Part shown: positions 24,663-33,662 of the stretch, in pieces
Layout: each line of letters starts with the position of its first letter
Numbering within the stretch: the stretch's first letter is position 1
NCBI RefSeq assembly: GCF_900109145.1
Contig: NZ_FNYY01000001.1
Location: 372,001 to 436,000 of the forward strand
From: Marinovum algicola
GTDB lineage: Bacteria > Pseudomonadota > Alphaproteobacteria > Rhodobacterales > Rhodobacteraceae
Reading direction: 5' to 3'
Length of the DNA stretch: 64,000 nucleotides
Notes under the pieces: model-generated
Told to the model about the DNA's origin: nothing
What the model saw: the letters and a program-made list of their open reading frames with translations, nothing else
Databases searched by the model: none
Position numbers and translations under genes: made by a program

Positions 24663-26462
24663 CTACCCATCCATCTTCAACGCCGAGATAAACGCCTCCT
24701 GCGGGATATCCACTTTGCCGAACTGGCGCATCTTCTTCTTGCCGGCCTTCTGCTTCTCGAGCAGCTTCTTCTTCCGCGTCGCATCGCCGCCGTAACATTT
24801 CGCCGTCACGTCCTTGCGCAGCGCCGAGAGGGTCTCGCGGGCGATGACCTTGCCGCCGATCGCTGCCTGGATCGGGATCTTGAACATGTGGCGCGGGATC
24901 AGCTCTTTCAGCTTCTCGCACATCGCCCGGCCGCGCATCTCGGCGCGGTCGCGGTGCACCATTGTCGAGAGCGCATCCACCGGCTCGTCATTCACCAGCA
25001 CCTGCATCTTGACGAGGTTGTCCTCGCGGTAGTCGGTGATCTGGTAATCGAAGGAGGCATAGCCCTTGGTCACCGATTTCAGCCGGTCGTAGAAGTCGAA
25101 CACCACCTCGTTCAGCGGCAGGTCATAGACCACCATGGCCCGGCTGCCGGCATAGGTCAGGTCAAGCTGGATGCCGCGGCGGTCCTGGCAGAGCTTGAGC
25201 ACGTCGCCCAGGAACTCGTCGGGCACAAGGATGGTGGCCTTGATGCGCGGCTCTTCCAGGTGATCGACGGTCGAGGGGTCGGGCATGTCGGCCGGGTTGT
25301 GCAACTCGGTCATCGCGCCGTCTTTCATGTAGACGTGATAGATCACCGAGGGCGCGGTGGTGATCAGCTCGATGTCATACTCGCGCTCGATCCGGTCGCG
25401 GATCACCTCGAGGTGCAACAGCCCGAGAAAGCCGCAGCGGAAGCCGAAGCCCAGCGCCGCCGAGGTCTCCATCTCGTAGCTGAAGGAGGCGTCGTTGAGC
25501 GCCAGTTTCTCGATCGCGTCGCGCAGATCCTCGAATTCCGCCGAATCCACCGGGAACAGGCCGCAGAACACCACCGGCTGCGACGGCGCAAAGCCGGGCA
25601 GGGGCTTTTCGGCGCCCTTCTTCTCGTGGGTGATGGTGTCGCCGACCTTGGTGTCGCGCACCTGCTTGATCGAGGCGGTGATGAAACCGATCTCGCCCGG
25701 CCCCAGCTCGTCGACCTTGGTCATCGCGGGGCGGAAGACGCCGATCCGGTCGACGCCGTATTTCGCGCCGGTCTGCATCATCTTGATCTGGTCGCCCTTT
25801 TTCAGCACGCCATCCATGATCCGCACCAGCACGACAACGCCGAGATAGGGGTCGTACCAGCTGTCCACCAGCATCGCCTTGAGCGGCTGGTCGCGGTCGC
25901 CCTGCGGCGCGGGCAGGCGGTGCACGATGGCCTCGAGCGTGTCCTCGATGCCGATGCCGGTCTTGGCCGAGACCTGCACCGCCTCGGAGGCGTCGATGCC
26001 GATCACATCCTCGATCTGCTCGGCCACCCGGTCGCAATCGGCGGCCGGCAGGTCGATCTTGTTGAGCACCGGCACGATCTCGTGGTCGGCATCGATCGCC
26101 TGATAGACATTGGCCAGGGTCTGCGCCTCGACGCCCTGGGTCGAATCGACCACCAGCAACGAGCCCTCGACGGCGCGCATCGAGCGGGACACCTCATAGG
26201 CAAAGTCGACGTGGCCGGGGGTGTCGATCAGGTTGAGCACATAGGCCTCGCCATTGCGGGCGATGTAATCGATCCGCACGGTGTTGGCCTTGATAGTGAT
26301 GCCGCGCTCGCGCTCGATATCCATGGCGTCGAGCAATTGCTCTTTCATGTCCCGTTCGGCCACCGTGTTGGTGGATTGGATCAGCCGGTCGGCGAGGGTG
26401 GATTTCCCGTGGTCGATATGCGCGACGATCGAGAAATTGCGAATATGGGCGAGGTCTGTCAT
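24663..26462 (-). CDS. lepA: Elongation factor 4 (LepA)
   Basis: A 599-residue translational GTPase. G1 is [15 protein letters not shown]2 lies in ERGITIK, G3 is DTPGHVDF and G4 is NKIDLP. The LepA-specific carboxy-terminal domain ends with [22 protein letters not shown]. LepA acts on stalled or back-translocated ribosomes and in initiation. The start at 26462 gives the family's normal length; 56 extra residues upstream are Arg-rich junk. The gene borders the AT-rich insert, and a weak hairpin at 24644-24665 includes its stop codon. Confidence 0.97.
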   Translation of the reverse strand: MTDLAHIRNFSIVAHIDHGKSTLADRLIQSTNTVAERDMKEQLLDAMDIERERGITIKANTVRIDYIARNGEAYVLNLIDTPGHVDFAYEVSRSMRAVEGSLLVVDSTQGVEAQTLANVYQAIDADHEIVPVLNKIDLPAADCDRVAEQIEDVIGIDASEAVQVSAKTGIGIEDTLEAIVHRLPAPQGDRDQPLKAMLVDSWYDPYLGVVVLVRIMDGVLKKGDQIKMMQTGAKYGVDRIGVFRPAMTKVDELGPGEIGFITASIKQVRDTKVGDTITHEKKGAEKPLPGFAPSQPVVFCGLFPVDSAEFEDLRDAIEKLALNDASFSYEMETSAALGFGFRCGFLGLLHLEVIRDRIEREYDIELITTAPSVIYHVYMKDGAMTELHNPADMPDPSTVDHLEEPRIKATILVPDEFLGDVLKLCQDRRGIQLDLTYAGSRAMVVYDLPLNEVVFDFYDRLKSVTKGYASFDYQITDYREDNLVKMQVLVNDEPVDALSTMVHRDRAEMRGRAMCEKLKELIPRHMFKIPIQAAIGGKVIARETLSALRKDVTAKCYGGDATRKKKLLEKQKAGKKKMRQFGKVDIPQEAFISALKMDG

Positions 26463-26650
26463 GGATCGGGATATGATGTGAAACGGGCGGATCGTCAATT
26501 GGATCTGTGGTCCGAGCCGCGACAATCGGCGCCGCGGGGGCCCCTTTGGCGGCTTGGCGCGGCGGCGATGCGCCGAAGGCCGCCCGGGTGGTTTCACCAG
26601 ACGGCGATCCGTGGCAAGCTTTCCGCGCAACTATGACGGAGAGCCCCGAG

Positions 26651-26932
26651 ATGACGCAGCAGATTGCCAGGCGGGCCCGGGTGATGGGCCGGGTGCAGGG
26701 CGTGGCGTTTCGCGCCTGGACGCAGGGACAGGCCGAAAACCTCGGGCTGCGCGGCTGGGTCTGCAACAACCCCGATGGCTCGGTCTCGGCGCTGATCGTC
26801 GGCCCGCCCGACAAGGTCGAAGAGATGCTCGACAGCATGTGGGCCGGCCCGGGCGCGGCAGCGGTGCGCGACGTCTCGGTCGAGACGGTCACGCCGGTGC
26901 CGGAGGTGTCTGGCTTCGAGATCACCGGCTAG
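26651..26932 (+). CDS. Acylphosphatase
   Basis: A 93-residue enzyme that hydrolyses acyl phosphates such as carbamoyl or acetyl phosphate. The active-site loop is VMGRVQGVAFRAWTQGQA, with the catalytic Arg in VAFRAW, and the catalytic Asn is in GWVCNNPDGSV. The ATG at 26651 follows GGAGAGCCCCGAG; another ATG at 26633 has no ribosome site. The length equals that of the family. It is divergent from lepA. Confidence 0.93.
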   Translation: MTQQIARRARVMGRVQGVAFRAWTQGQAENLGLRGWVCNNPDGSVSALIVGPPDKVEEMLDSMWAGPGAAAVRDVSVETVTPVPEVSGFEITG

Positions 26933-26977
26933 GCTGCCGCGGGCAGGGTGTGCGGTTCAGGGCGTGAGGCGCGAGGT

Positions 26978-27044
26978 CCCGGATCGGGGTCCGGGACGGT
27001 TGGCGCGTCGATGTCGCCGTACGCGCCCCGGACCCCGATCCGGG
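26978..27044. repeat. Perfect 18-bp inverted repeat, REP-like palindromes
   Basis: CCCGGATCGGGGTCCGGG (26978-26995) and its exact reverse complement CCCGGACCCCGATCCGGG (27027-27044) flank a 31-base loop between convergent genes. Each arm is itself nearly palindromic. The right arm with flanks (CCCCGGACCCCGATCCGGGGCC) differs by one base from the hairpin at 2069. Related palindromes built on CCGGATC are common intergenic repeats in alphaproteobacteria. It may also end both transcripts. Confidence 0.75.
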
Positions 27045-27060
27045 GCCTCCCGGCCGCCGC

Positions 27061-27513
27061 TCACATCGGCAGAACATCCCGACGGATCATCGTGCGCAGG
27101 GCAAAGCTCGAACGCATGTTGCGGATGCCCGGCACCTGCATCAGCCCGTCCTCGAGGAACCGGTCGAAAGCCGCCAGATCGCGCGCCACCACGCGGATCA
27201 GCACATCGCGGGTGCCGGTCATCAGGTAACATTCCATCACCTCGTCGAACCGTCGCAGCGCCGTCTCGAAGGCGGCAACCGCGTCGCGGCTCTGGTGTTC
27301 CAACTCGACGAAGATGAAGGCATTGAGCGGCAGCCCGAGCTTTTCCTGATCAACCCGCGCCGAATAGCCGGTGATCACGCCGCTTTCCTCCAGCCGGGCA
27401 ATGCGGCGGGCGAGCGGCGTGGCCGAGAGGCCGACGGTCTCCGACAGATCGGCCAGCCGCTGGCGGCCGTCACGCTGCAAGGCCTGCACGATCTTTGCGT
27501 CCGTAGCGTCCAT
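27061..27513 (-). CDS. Lrp/AsnC-family transcriptional regulator
   Basis: A 150-residue regulator. Residues 1-55 are the helix-turn-helix (DATDAKIVQALQRDGRQRLA, then VGLSATPLARRIARLEESGVI). Residues 65-140 are the RAM domain that binds amino acids and forms octamers (AFIFVELEHQS, LMTGTRDVLIRVVARDLAAF). It is divergent from an amino-acid dehydrogenase gene. The two genes share a promoter region with a perfect palindrome, so it is probably a local BkdR- or LdrP-like controller responding to branched-chain or aromatic amino acids. Confidence 0.94.
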   Translation of the reverse strand: MDATDAKIVQALQRDGRQRLADLSETVGLSATPLARRIARLEESGVITGYSARVDQEKLGLPLNAFIFVELEHQSRDAVAAFETALRRFDEVMECYLMTGTRDVLIRVVARDLAAFDRFLEDGLMQVPGIRNMRSSFALRTMIRRDVLPM

Positions 27514-27534
27514 TTACCATTTGCCTCCGCTGTC

Positions 27535-27582
27535 TTGGTGATTTTCACCAATCCGACCGGGATCGGCAATGGTCTTTGGTGA
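27535..27582. promoter_or_regulatory. Lrp-type operator between the regulator and the dehydrogenase gene
   Basis: TTGGTGATTTTCACCAA (27535-27551) is a perfect palindrome with seven-base arms and a TTT centre. A further half-site TTGGTGA lies at 27576-27582, 41 bases downstream. Repeated half-sites about four helical turns apart suit an octameric Lrp/AsnC protein. The site is 20 to 100 bases from both start codons, so it probably serves autoregulation and control of the dehydrogenase. Confidence 0.7.
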
Positions 27583-27633
27583 GTTTTTGCGCTGGTGCCG
27601 CGCTAGGATTCTCTCATACAGGAGGAGAGAGCC

Positions 27634-28683
27634 ATGTTGACACGGATCGATTGCAGCACTCACGAAGAGGTCTACCGGGTGACCGACCGCGAAAGCGGGC
27701 TCGAAGGGCTGATCGCGATACATTCGACGCAGGCAGGGCCCGCCGCCGGCGGCCTCAGGATGCGGGTCTATCGCGGGTTTGACGAGGCGCTGGCCGATGT
27801 GCTCGCCCTGTCGCGCGGCATGACCTACAAGAATGCCGCCGCCGGCCTGCCGCTGGGCGGCGGCAAGGCGGTGATCCTTGGCGATCCCCGGACCGACAAG
27901 ACCGAGGCCAAGCTGCGCGCCATGGGCCGTGCGGTGGCCGAGCTTGAAGGCCGCTACTGGACCGCCGAAGACATGGGCATGAGCCCGGAGGACATGAAGG
28001 TGCTGGCCGGCGAGGCCGAGTTCGTCGCCGGGCTGGCCGACGGGCGTTTCGCCAGCGGCGATCCCTCGCCGATCACTGCGCAGGGCGTCTTCAACGCGCT
28101 GAAGATCGGCGCGGCGCGGCACTTCGGCAGCGCCGATCTGAAAGGCCGGCGCGTGGCGGTGCAGGGACTGGGCCATGTGGGCTGGTATCTCTGCGACTAT
28201 CTCGCCGGAGAGGGGGCGCAGCTCATCGTGGCCGATACCGTGGCGGCCCGGGTCGAGGAGGCGCAGGCGAAGTTCGGCGCAGAGCTGGCCGCGCCCGACG
28301 AAATCCACCGGGTTGTGGCCGATGTCTTTGCGCCCTGCGCCATCGGCGGCATCCTGAACGGCCAGACCGTGCCCGAGCTGCGCGCCTCGATGATCTGCGG
28401 CGCGGCCAACAATCAGTTGGCCGATGACGCCGCCGCCGATGCGCTGCATGCCCGCGGCATCCTCTATCTGCCGGACTACGTCGCCAACGGCGGCGGGATC
28501 ATCAACGCCGCGACCGAAATCCTGCGGATCGAGAACCGGCCGCGTTTCGTCGCCGAGCGGCTGGCGCAGCTCGAACAGACCATGCGCGGCATCCTGGCCG
28601 CCGCCGCGCGCCAGGACACCAGCCCGGCGCATGTCGCCGACGCCACGGTCGAGCAGGGGATGGCGCTGCGCCGCGCCGGCTGA
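27634..28683 (+). CDS. Leu/Phe/Val-type amino-acid dehydrogenase
   Basis: A 349-residue NAD-dependent oxidative deaminase of the Glu/Leu/Phe/Val dehydrogenase family. The substrate domain contains MTYKNAAAGLPLGGGKAVI, with both catalytic lysines, and EDMGMSP. The Rossmann domain has VAVQGLGHVGWYLCDYL. The length fits leucine or phenylalanine dehydrogenase rather than the longer glutamate enzymes. It converts the amino acid to its 2-oxo acid and ammonia. GGAGGAGAG precedes the ATG. Control by the divergent Lrp protein is likely. Confidence 0.93.
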   Translation: MLTRIDCSTHEEVYRVTDRESGLEGLIAIHSTQAGPAAGGLRMRVYRGFDEALADVLALSRGMTYKNAAAGLPLGGGKAVILGDPRTDKTEAKLRAMGRAVAELEGRYWTAEDMGMSPEDMKVLAGEAEFVAGLADGRFASGDPSPITAQGVFNALKIGAARHFGSADLKGRRVAVQGLGHVGWYLCDYLAGEGAQLIVADTVAARVEEAQAKFGAELAAPDEIHRVVADVFAPCAIGGILNGQTVPELRASMICGAANNQLADDAAADALHARGILYLPDYVANGGGIINAATEILRIENRPRFVAERLAQLEQTMRGILAAAARQDTSPAHVADATVEQGMALRRAG

Positions 28684-28788
28684 CGCCGCCCCGCGAAGGT
28701 CGAAATCAGACCCTTGAGCGCCGCGTTTCGCGCGGCGTTCCCGCACCAGCCCGCCTAATGCTATACTCATGCGGCAAGGAGGGGTGAC

Positions 28789-29532
28789 ATGCAGCTAATT
28801 CCGACCATCGAACTTCAGAACGGCCACCCGGTCAGTCTCTATCGCGGGCGGCTCGAGGAGCCGCAGATCTGGCATGTCGATCCGTGCGACTGCGTGCGCC
28901 GCTTTGCCCATGCCGGGGCCGAGTGGATCCATGTGACCGATTTCGACGCCGTCGCTGGCGGGGCGCCGCAGGATGCGCTGTTGCAGGCGCTGATCCGTGC
29001 CGCCGAGGCGCCCTTGCAGGTGGGCGGCGGCGTGCGCTCGCGCGAGCGGATCGAGCATCTGCTCGACATGGGGGTGGGGCGGGTGGTGATCGGCACCGCG
29101 GCGCTGAACCAGCCCGATCTTGTCAAGGCGGCGGCCAAGTATCACCCCGACCAGATCGTTCTGGCGGTCGATGTCTACCAGGGCCGGGTGATGACCCATG
29201 GCTGGCGCGAAACCTCGGCCTTCACGCCGGAAGATTTCATCGATTATTTCAAGGACGACCCCTTGGCCGCGATCATGGTCACCGACATCGACAGCGATCT
29301 GTCGGATGCCGAGGCCTCGCTGGCGCTGGTCACCGACCTGGCGGCGCACTCGCGCCATCCGGTGATCGCCAGTGGCCTGGTGCGCACGCTCGACGATCTG
29401 GCGCGGCTGAAATACGTGCGCAACGTGTCCGGCGCGGTGGTGGGCCGGGCGCTGTTCAACAAAAGCGTCGACCTGGGCGAGGCGCTGAAACTGGCGGCGC
29501 GGCCGATCGAGGAGGTGGCGGAGTTCCTGTGA
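28789..29532 (+). CDS. HisA-like TIM-barrel protein (HisA paralogue)
   Basis: A 247-residue (beta-alpha)8 protein of the HisA/HisF family. GGGVRSRERIEHLL and the phosphate loops GVGRVVIGTAAL and VIASGLVRTLDDLARL match HisA. The first catalytic Asp of HisA, normally in an AIDL segment at residue 8, is Glu here (PTIELQNGH). The second, in AVDVYQGRVMTHGW, is kept. The gene is isolated from histidine-biosynthesis genes. It is therefore probably a paralogue with altered activity rather than the biosynthetic isomerase, though a working isomerase with Glu cannot be excluded. AAGGAGGGG precedes the start. Confidence 0.8.
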   Translation: MQLIPTIELQNGHPVSLYRGRLEEPQIWHVDPCDCVRRFAHAGAEWIHVTDFDAVAGGAPQDALLQALIRAAEAPLQVGGGVRSRERIEHLLDMGVGRVVIGTAALNQPDLVKAAAKYHPDQIVLAVDVYQGRVMTHGWRETSAFTPEDFIDYFKDDPLAAIMVTDIDSDLSDAEASLALVTDLAAHSRHPVIASGLVRTLDDLARLKYVRNVSGAVVGRALFNKSVDLGEALKLAARPIEEVAEFL

Positions 29533-29541
29533 GCCTTCGGT

Positions 29542-29600
29542 CGGGCCCGCGGGGTGCCGGCGGGGAGTCTACGTCCCCCCGCCGGCACCCCGCGGGCCCG
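29542..29600. terminator. Perfect 24-bp stem-loop between convergent genes
   Basis: Bases 29542-29565 pair with 29577-29600 without mismatch around an 11-base loop. The arms begin CGGGCCCGCGGGG and end CCCCGCGGGCCCG. It lies between the HisA-like gene and the convergent UPF0173 gene. There is no T-run on either side, so it may be a bidirectional barrier or RNA-stabilising structure. Such a long perfect stem stands out. Confidence 0.7.
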
Positions 29601-29634
29601 CAACAGGCCAAGGATACCTTGCGTATTCAACCGG

Positions 29635-30327
29635 TCAGAGCGTGATCGGGGTCAGGATCTCGGGTTCGATGACGTTCACGCCGGGGAGGCCGTCTTTCAA
29701 CGCCTCGGCCGATTGCTCGAGCAGCGGGAAGGTCCGGTAGTGACAGGGGATCACCGTCTCGAAATCGAAATAACGGCTGGCGGCATAGGCCGCGGCCTTC
29801 ATGTCCATGGTGAAATGCCCGCCCGCCGACAGGATGCCGATCTGCGGCTTGTGGTAATCGCCCATCCAGTCCATGTCGGCCATGATCGTGGTATCGCCTG
29901 AGAGGTAGATCACCTTGCCCTCGGCCGCGATCATGTAGCCCACCTCGCTGCCGGCCGCCTGCGGTCCGCTGTCGGAGCCGAAGGTCGAGCTGTGCGAGGC
30001 CGGCACCATGGTGAGATGCACTCCCGCCGCCTCGACCGTGCCGCCCTTGTTGAAGCCGATGGTTTCGACGTTCTCGTGTTCACCCCAGTATTTCATCACG
30101 TCGAACTGGCCGATCACCGGGATCTCGAGCCGGCGCGCCAGCGGCAGCACGTCGACCACGTGATCGAAATGGCAATGGGTCAGCAGGATATGGGTGGCGC
30201 CGGCGGTGGCCGTCTCGTGCTGGCTTTCCTCCAGCATCGGGTTGCCGGTGAGCCAGGGATCGATGAGGATCCTGGCCGCGCCGGTCTCGAGCCGGAAGGA
30301 GCCGTGGCCGAGCCAGATGAGTTGCAT
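29635..30327 (-). CDS. UPF0173 metal-dependent hydrolase (metallo-beta-lactamase fold)
   Basis: A 230-residue cytoplasmic protein of the UPF0173 family. The zinc motif is LTHCHFDHVVD (H-x-H-x-D-H), with further ligands in VPASHSS, YLSGDTTIMADM and VIPCHYRTFP. Length and motif order match the family, whose physiological substrate is unknown. GGGAGAACCGAC precedes the ATG at 30327. It is divergent from the ceramidase-like gene, and a copy of the GCCGAAAATA repeat lies in between. Confidence 0.92.
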   Translation of the reverse strand: MQLIWLGHGSFRLETGAARILIDPWLTGNPMLEESQHETATAGATHILLTHCHFDHVVDVLPLARRLEIPVIGQFDVMKYWGEHENVETIGFNKGGTVEAAGVHLTMVPASHSSTFGSDSGPQAAGSEVGYMIAAEGKVIYLSGDTTIMADMDWMGDYHKPQIGILSAGGHFTMDMKAAAYAASRYFDFETVIPCHYRTFPLLEQSAEALKDGLPGVNVIEPEILTPITL

Positions 30328-30451
30328 GTCGGTTCTCCCTTGAGGTTTTGCCAGAGCCTAGCATGATCGGGCCGGCGGTCCAGTGAGCCGGGGCGGGGGC
30401 GCGGGGCCGTGCCCTGCCCACCGGCGGCGCCTGCCGTTCGGGCGAGCACGA

Positions 30452-30472
30452 GGTATTTTCGGCAAGAGGAAG
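30452..30472 (-). repeat. Dispersed intergenic repeat, copy 1 (core CTTGCCGAAAATACC)
   Basis: The minus strand reads CTTCCTCTTGCCGAAAATACC, identical over 21 bases to copy 2 at 34807-34827 and similar to copy 3 at 49185. It lies just upstream of the ceramidase-like gene, and its purine-rich strand supplies part of that gene's ribosome site region. The GGGGGCAGAGCCCCC hairpin seen in copies 2 and 3 is not present here. Confidence 0.75.
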
Positions 30473-30480
30473 GGCAGGGA

Positions 30481-31131
30481 GTGGATTGGGGTCAACCAGT
30501 GGACAGATATTGCGAGCGGCTGGGGCCGGGGCTTTGGGCCGAGCCGCTGAACGCGGTGACGAACCTGGCGTTTCTTGTCGTGGCGCTCTGGCTCTGGCCA
30601 CGGGTGGCGGGCCGGGCGCGGCTGCTCTGTGCGGTGCTGGCGGTGATCGGGCTGGGCTCGGGGCTGTTTCATACATTTGCCCAAGCCTGGGCCGGGCTGG
30701 CCGATGTTCTGCCAATCGCGGTCTTCGTGCTGCTCTATCTCTACCTGGCGAACCGGGCGTATTGGCGCCTGCCGGTCGGGCTGTCGCTGCTCGGGGTGGG
30801 GCTGTTCTTTCCCTATGCGGCGCTGGTGGTCTGGCTGCTGGCGCCATTGCCGGGGGTCGGCGGCTCGGCCGCCTATCTGGCGGTGGCGCTGCTGATCGCG
30901 CTATATGCGCTGGCGCTCCGTCGCCGGCTGCCGCATGTGGCGCGCGGGCTGGCGTTGGGCGCGGCGCTGCTGGCGCTTTCGATCACCTTTCGCGCGCTGG
31001 ACGGCCCGCTTTGCGCCGCCTGGCCGATCGGCACGCATTTTCTCTGGCATCTGCTCAATGCGGCGATGCTGGGCTGGATGATCGTGGTTTACCACCGGCA
31101 CATGGTTGCGGGCAGCGGGGCGGGGCGGTAA
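30481..31131 (+). CDS. Ceramidase-like membrane protein (alkaline ceramidase superfamily)
   Basis: A 216-residue membrane protein with about seven helices. It opens VDWGQPVDRYCERLGPGLWAEP, then NAVTNLAFLVVALWLW. The putative zinc site is made by GLGSGLFHTF and THFLWHLLNA, the Ser/His pattern of the CREST/ceramidase family (PF05875). It may hydrolyse ceramide-like or other amide lipids, but bacterial members are little studied. The GTG at 30481 follows GAGGAAGGGCAGG; an in-frame start at 30409 lacks a ribosome site and sits in a repeat. Confidence 0.82.
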   Translation: MDWGQPVDRYCERLGPGLWAEPLNAVTNLAFLVVALWLWPRVAGRARLLCAVLAVIGLGSGLFHTFAQAWAGLADVLPIAVFVLLYLYLANRAYWRLPVGLSLLGVGLFFPYAALVVWLLAPLPGVGGSAAYLAVALLIALYALALRRRLPHVARGLALGAALLALSITFRALDGPLCAAWPIGTHFLWHLLNAAMLGWMIVVYHRHMVAGSGAGR

Positions 31132-31168
31132 AGCCCTTGCCAGACCTGAATGGATTGGGAGCGACCCG

Positions 31169-31456
31169 ATGTCGATCGATCAAGGCACCGCCGCCAAGGT
31201 GGCGAAACTGGCGCGCATTCGCGTCGACGACGCAGACCTGCCGGCGCTGGCGCAGGAGTTCAACAATATCCTCGGCTTCATCGAGCAACTGGGCGAGGTG
31301 GATGTCGAGGGTGTCGAACCGATGGTCTCGGTCACGCCGATGCGGTTGAAGCGCCGCAAGGACGGGGTGACCGACGGCGGCCAGCAGGACAAGGTCCTGT
31401 CGAATGCGCCGGATGCGCGGGAAGGCTTCTTTGCAGTGCCGAAGGTGGTTGAGTGA
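31169..31456 (+). CDS. gatC: Aspartyl/glutamyl-tRNA amidotransferase subunit C
   Basis: A 95-residue protein with the GatC pattern [20 protein letters not shown], then [21 protein letters not shown] and the tail [17 protein letters not shown]. GatC clasps GatA and GatB in the complex that converts Glu-tRNA(Gln) and Asp-tRNA(Asn) to the amide forms. The stop TGA overlaps the gatA ATG by one base. The ATG at 31169 gives the normal family length. Confidence 0.96.
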   Translation: MSIDQGTAAKVAKLARIRVDDADLPALAQEFNNILGFIEQLGEVDVEGVEPMVSVTPMRLKRRKDGVTDGGQQDKVLSNAPDAREGFFAVPKVVE

Positions 31457-32943
31457 TGGCTGAATTGAACGGACTGAAGATCGCCGAGGCGCGCGACGCG
31501 CTGCGCAAGGGCGATGTGACAAGCGTGGAACTGACCGAGGCCTGCCTCTCGGCGATCGAGGGCGCCGGCGCGCTCAACGCCGTGGTGCACAAGACACCCG
31601 AGATCGCGCTCGAGCAGGCGCGCGCCGCCGATGGCCGGATCAAGGCGGGGAACGCGCCCGACATGTGCGGCATTCCGCTGGGCATCAAGGACCTGTTCTG
31701 CACCAGGGGCGTGGCCAGCCAGGCGGCCTCGAAGATCCTCGACGGCTTCACGCCGGAATACGAGAGCACCGTGACCCGCAAGCTGTTCGAGAGCGGCGCG
31801 GTGATGCTGGGCAAGCTCAACATGGACGAGTTCGCCATGGGCAGCTCGAACGAGACCTCGACCTACGGCAATGCGGTCAACCCGTGGAAACGCGGCAATG
31901 ACGAGGCCCAGCTCACCCCGGGCGGCTCCTCGGGCGGCTCGGCCTCTGCCGTGGCGGCCGACCTCTGCCTCGCGGCCACCGGCACCGACACCGGCGGCTC
32001 GATCCGCCAGCCGGCGGCCTTTACCGGCATCACCGGCATCAAGCCCACCTACGGCCGCTGCTCGCGCTGGGGCATCGTGGCCTTTGCGTCCAGCCTCGAT
32101 CAGGCCGGGCCGATGACCAAGGACGTGCGCGACGCCGCCATCATGCTGGAAGCCATGTGCGGCCACGACCCGATGGACAGCACCTCGGCCGATTTGGCGG
32201 TGCCGGATTTCGAGGCCATGCTGACCGGCGACATCAAGGGCAAGAAGATCGGCATCCCGCGCGAATACCACATGGACGGCATGCCCGAAGAGATCGAGAC
32301 GCTCTGGGCCGAGGGCCGCAGGATGTTGCAGGCGGCCGGCGCCGAGATTGTCGATATCTCGCTGCCGCATACCAAATACGCTCTGCCGACCTACTACGTC
32401 ATCGCCCCGGCCGAGGCCTCTTCGAACCTGGCGCGCTATGACGGCGTGCGTTACGGCCGCCGCGCCCCGCTGGCGCAGGGCGACGGCATCACCGAAATGT
32501 ACGAAAAGACCCGCGCCGAGGGATTCGGCCACGAGGTGCAGCGGCGGATCATGGTCGGCACCTATGTGCTCTCGGCCGGTTTCTACGACGCCTATTACAA
32601 CCGCGCGCGCAAGGTGCGGACGCTGATCAAGAAGGACTTCGAGGATGTCTTTGCCCAGGGGGTCGATGCGATCCTGACGCCGGCGACGCCTTCGGCGGCC
32701 TTTGGCCTGGGCGAGATGAAAGAGGCCGATCCGGTGCAGATGTACCTCAACGATGTTTTCACCGTGACCGTCAACCTCGCGGGTCTGCCGGGCATCTCCG
32801 TGCCCGCCGGCACCGACCGGCAGGGGCTGCCGTTGGGGCTGCAACTGATCGGCCGACCCTGGGAGGAGGGTGATCTGCTGAATTGCGCCTATGCGCTTGA
32901 GCAGGCGGCTGGTTTTGTTTCCAAGCCGGCGAAATGGTGGTAA
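31456..32943 (+). CDS. gatA: Aspartyl/glutamyl-tRNA amidotransferase subunit A
   Basis: A 495-residue amidase that releases ammonia from glutamine for tRNA amidation. The Ser-cisSer-Lys triad is visible: K78 in [10 protein letters not shown] and the two serines in the [15 protein letters not shown] amidase signature. [17 protein letters not shown] is also conserved. Translation is coupled to gatC by a TGATG overlap. The gatB subunit gene is not in this window, as is usual in alphaproteobacteria where it lies apart. Confidence 0.97.
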   Translation: MAELNGLKIAEARDALRKGDVTSVELTEACLSAIEGAGALNAVVHKTPEIALEQARAADGRIKAGNAPDMCGIPLGIKDLFCTRGVASQAASKILDGFTPEYESTVTRKLFESGAVMLGKLNMDEFAMGSSNETSTYGNAVNPWKRGNDEAQLTPGGSSGGSASAVAADLCLAATGTDTGGSIRQPAAFTGITGIKPTYGRCSRWGIVAFASSLDQAGPMTKDVRDAAIMLEAMCGHDPMDSTSADLAVPDFEAMLTGDIKGKKIGIPREYHMDGMPEEIETLWAEGRRMLQAAGAEIVDISLPHTKYALPTYYVIAPAEASSNLARYDGVRYGRRAPLAQGDGITEMYEKTRAEGFGHEVQRRIMVGTYVLSAGFYDAYYNRARKVRTLIKKDFEDVFAQGVDAILTPATPSAAFGLGEMKEADPVQMYLNDVFTVTVNLAGLPGISVPAGTDRQGLPLGLQLIGRPWEEGDLLNCAYALEQAAGFVSKPAKWW

Positions 32944-32976
32944 GCAGCGCGAAAGAGCAGGTATGAGGCTGGATCC

Positions 32977-33660
32977 ATGCGTTTTTTGCTGATCAGTGCC
33001 GCGCTGGGCGCGGCGACCGTCCTGGCGGCCTGTGCGCCGACTGTGCCCGATAGCGGCGCCGGCGTGGGATTCGACCGGGTCGACCAGGACAGGATCGCGC
33101 GGAGCACGCGCGAGCGCCGACTGGAAGGCGCGGCACCGGTCACCACCATGACGCTCGACGGCGAACCGGTCGACGATGAGGCGCGTCAGACAACGGCGGC
33201 CAATTCCGGCGTGGCGCCCGTTCAGGCCGGCCCCGACAACCCGCCGCCGCAGGCGGTGACCGATGCCGCGGGCATCAGCCGCGAGCAGGATTTCCAGGCG
33301 GTCTCGGGCGAGCGCGACATCGAGGACGACGCCGAGCGCCTGCGCCAGGCGCAATCGCAGTACCGCGTGATCCAGCCGACCGCCCTGCCGTCGCGGCCGG
33401 GCAGCGACCGGCCCAATATCGTGGCCTTCGCGCTGCAAACCAACAATCCGGTGGGCGTGGCGATCTACAAGCGCTCGTCGCTCAATTCCCAGGCCAAGCA
33501 CCAGCGCAATTGCGCCGGTTTTGCCAGCCCCGATCTGGCGCAGGAGGACTTCCTCGCCAATGGCGGCCCGGAGCGTGACCGCAAGGCGCTCGATCCCGAT
33601 GGCGACGGCTTTGCCTGCGCCTGGGATCCGACGCCCTTCCGCCGGGTGCGGGGCGGCTGA
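32977..33660 (+). CDS. Lipoprotein with Excalibur-type calcium-binding end
   Basis: A 227-residue protein. The lipoprotein signal RFLLISAALGAATVLAAC has lipobox LAAC. Residues 20-150 are low-complexity, acidic and probably disordered. The carboxy-terminal 45 residues (QRNCAGFASPDLAQEDFLA, then LDPDGDGFACAWDP) match the Excalibur motif, D-x-D-x-D-G-x2-C, with paired Cys. Such domains sit on extracellular proteins and may bind calcium. The amidase gene starts two bases after the stop, suggesting a joint envelope role. Confidence 0.85.
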   Translation: MRFLLISAALGAATVLAACAPTVPDSGAGVGFDRVDQDRIARSTRERRLEGAAPVTTMTLDGEPVDDEARQTTAANSGVAPVQAGPDNPPPQAVTDAAGISREQDFQAVSGERDIEDDAERLRQAQSQYRVIQPTALPSRPGSDRPNIVAFALQTNNPVGVAIYKRSSLNSQAKHQRNCAGFASPDLAQEDFLANGGPERDRKALDPDGDGFACAWDPTPFRRVRGG

Positions 33661-33662
33661 TC

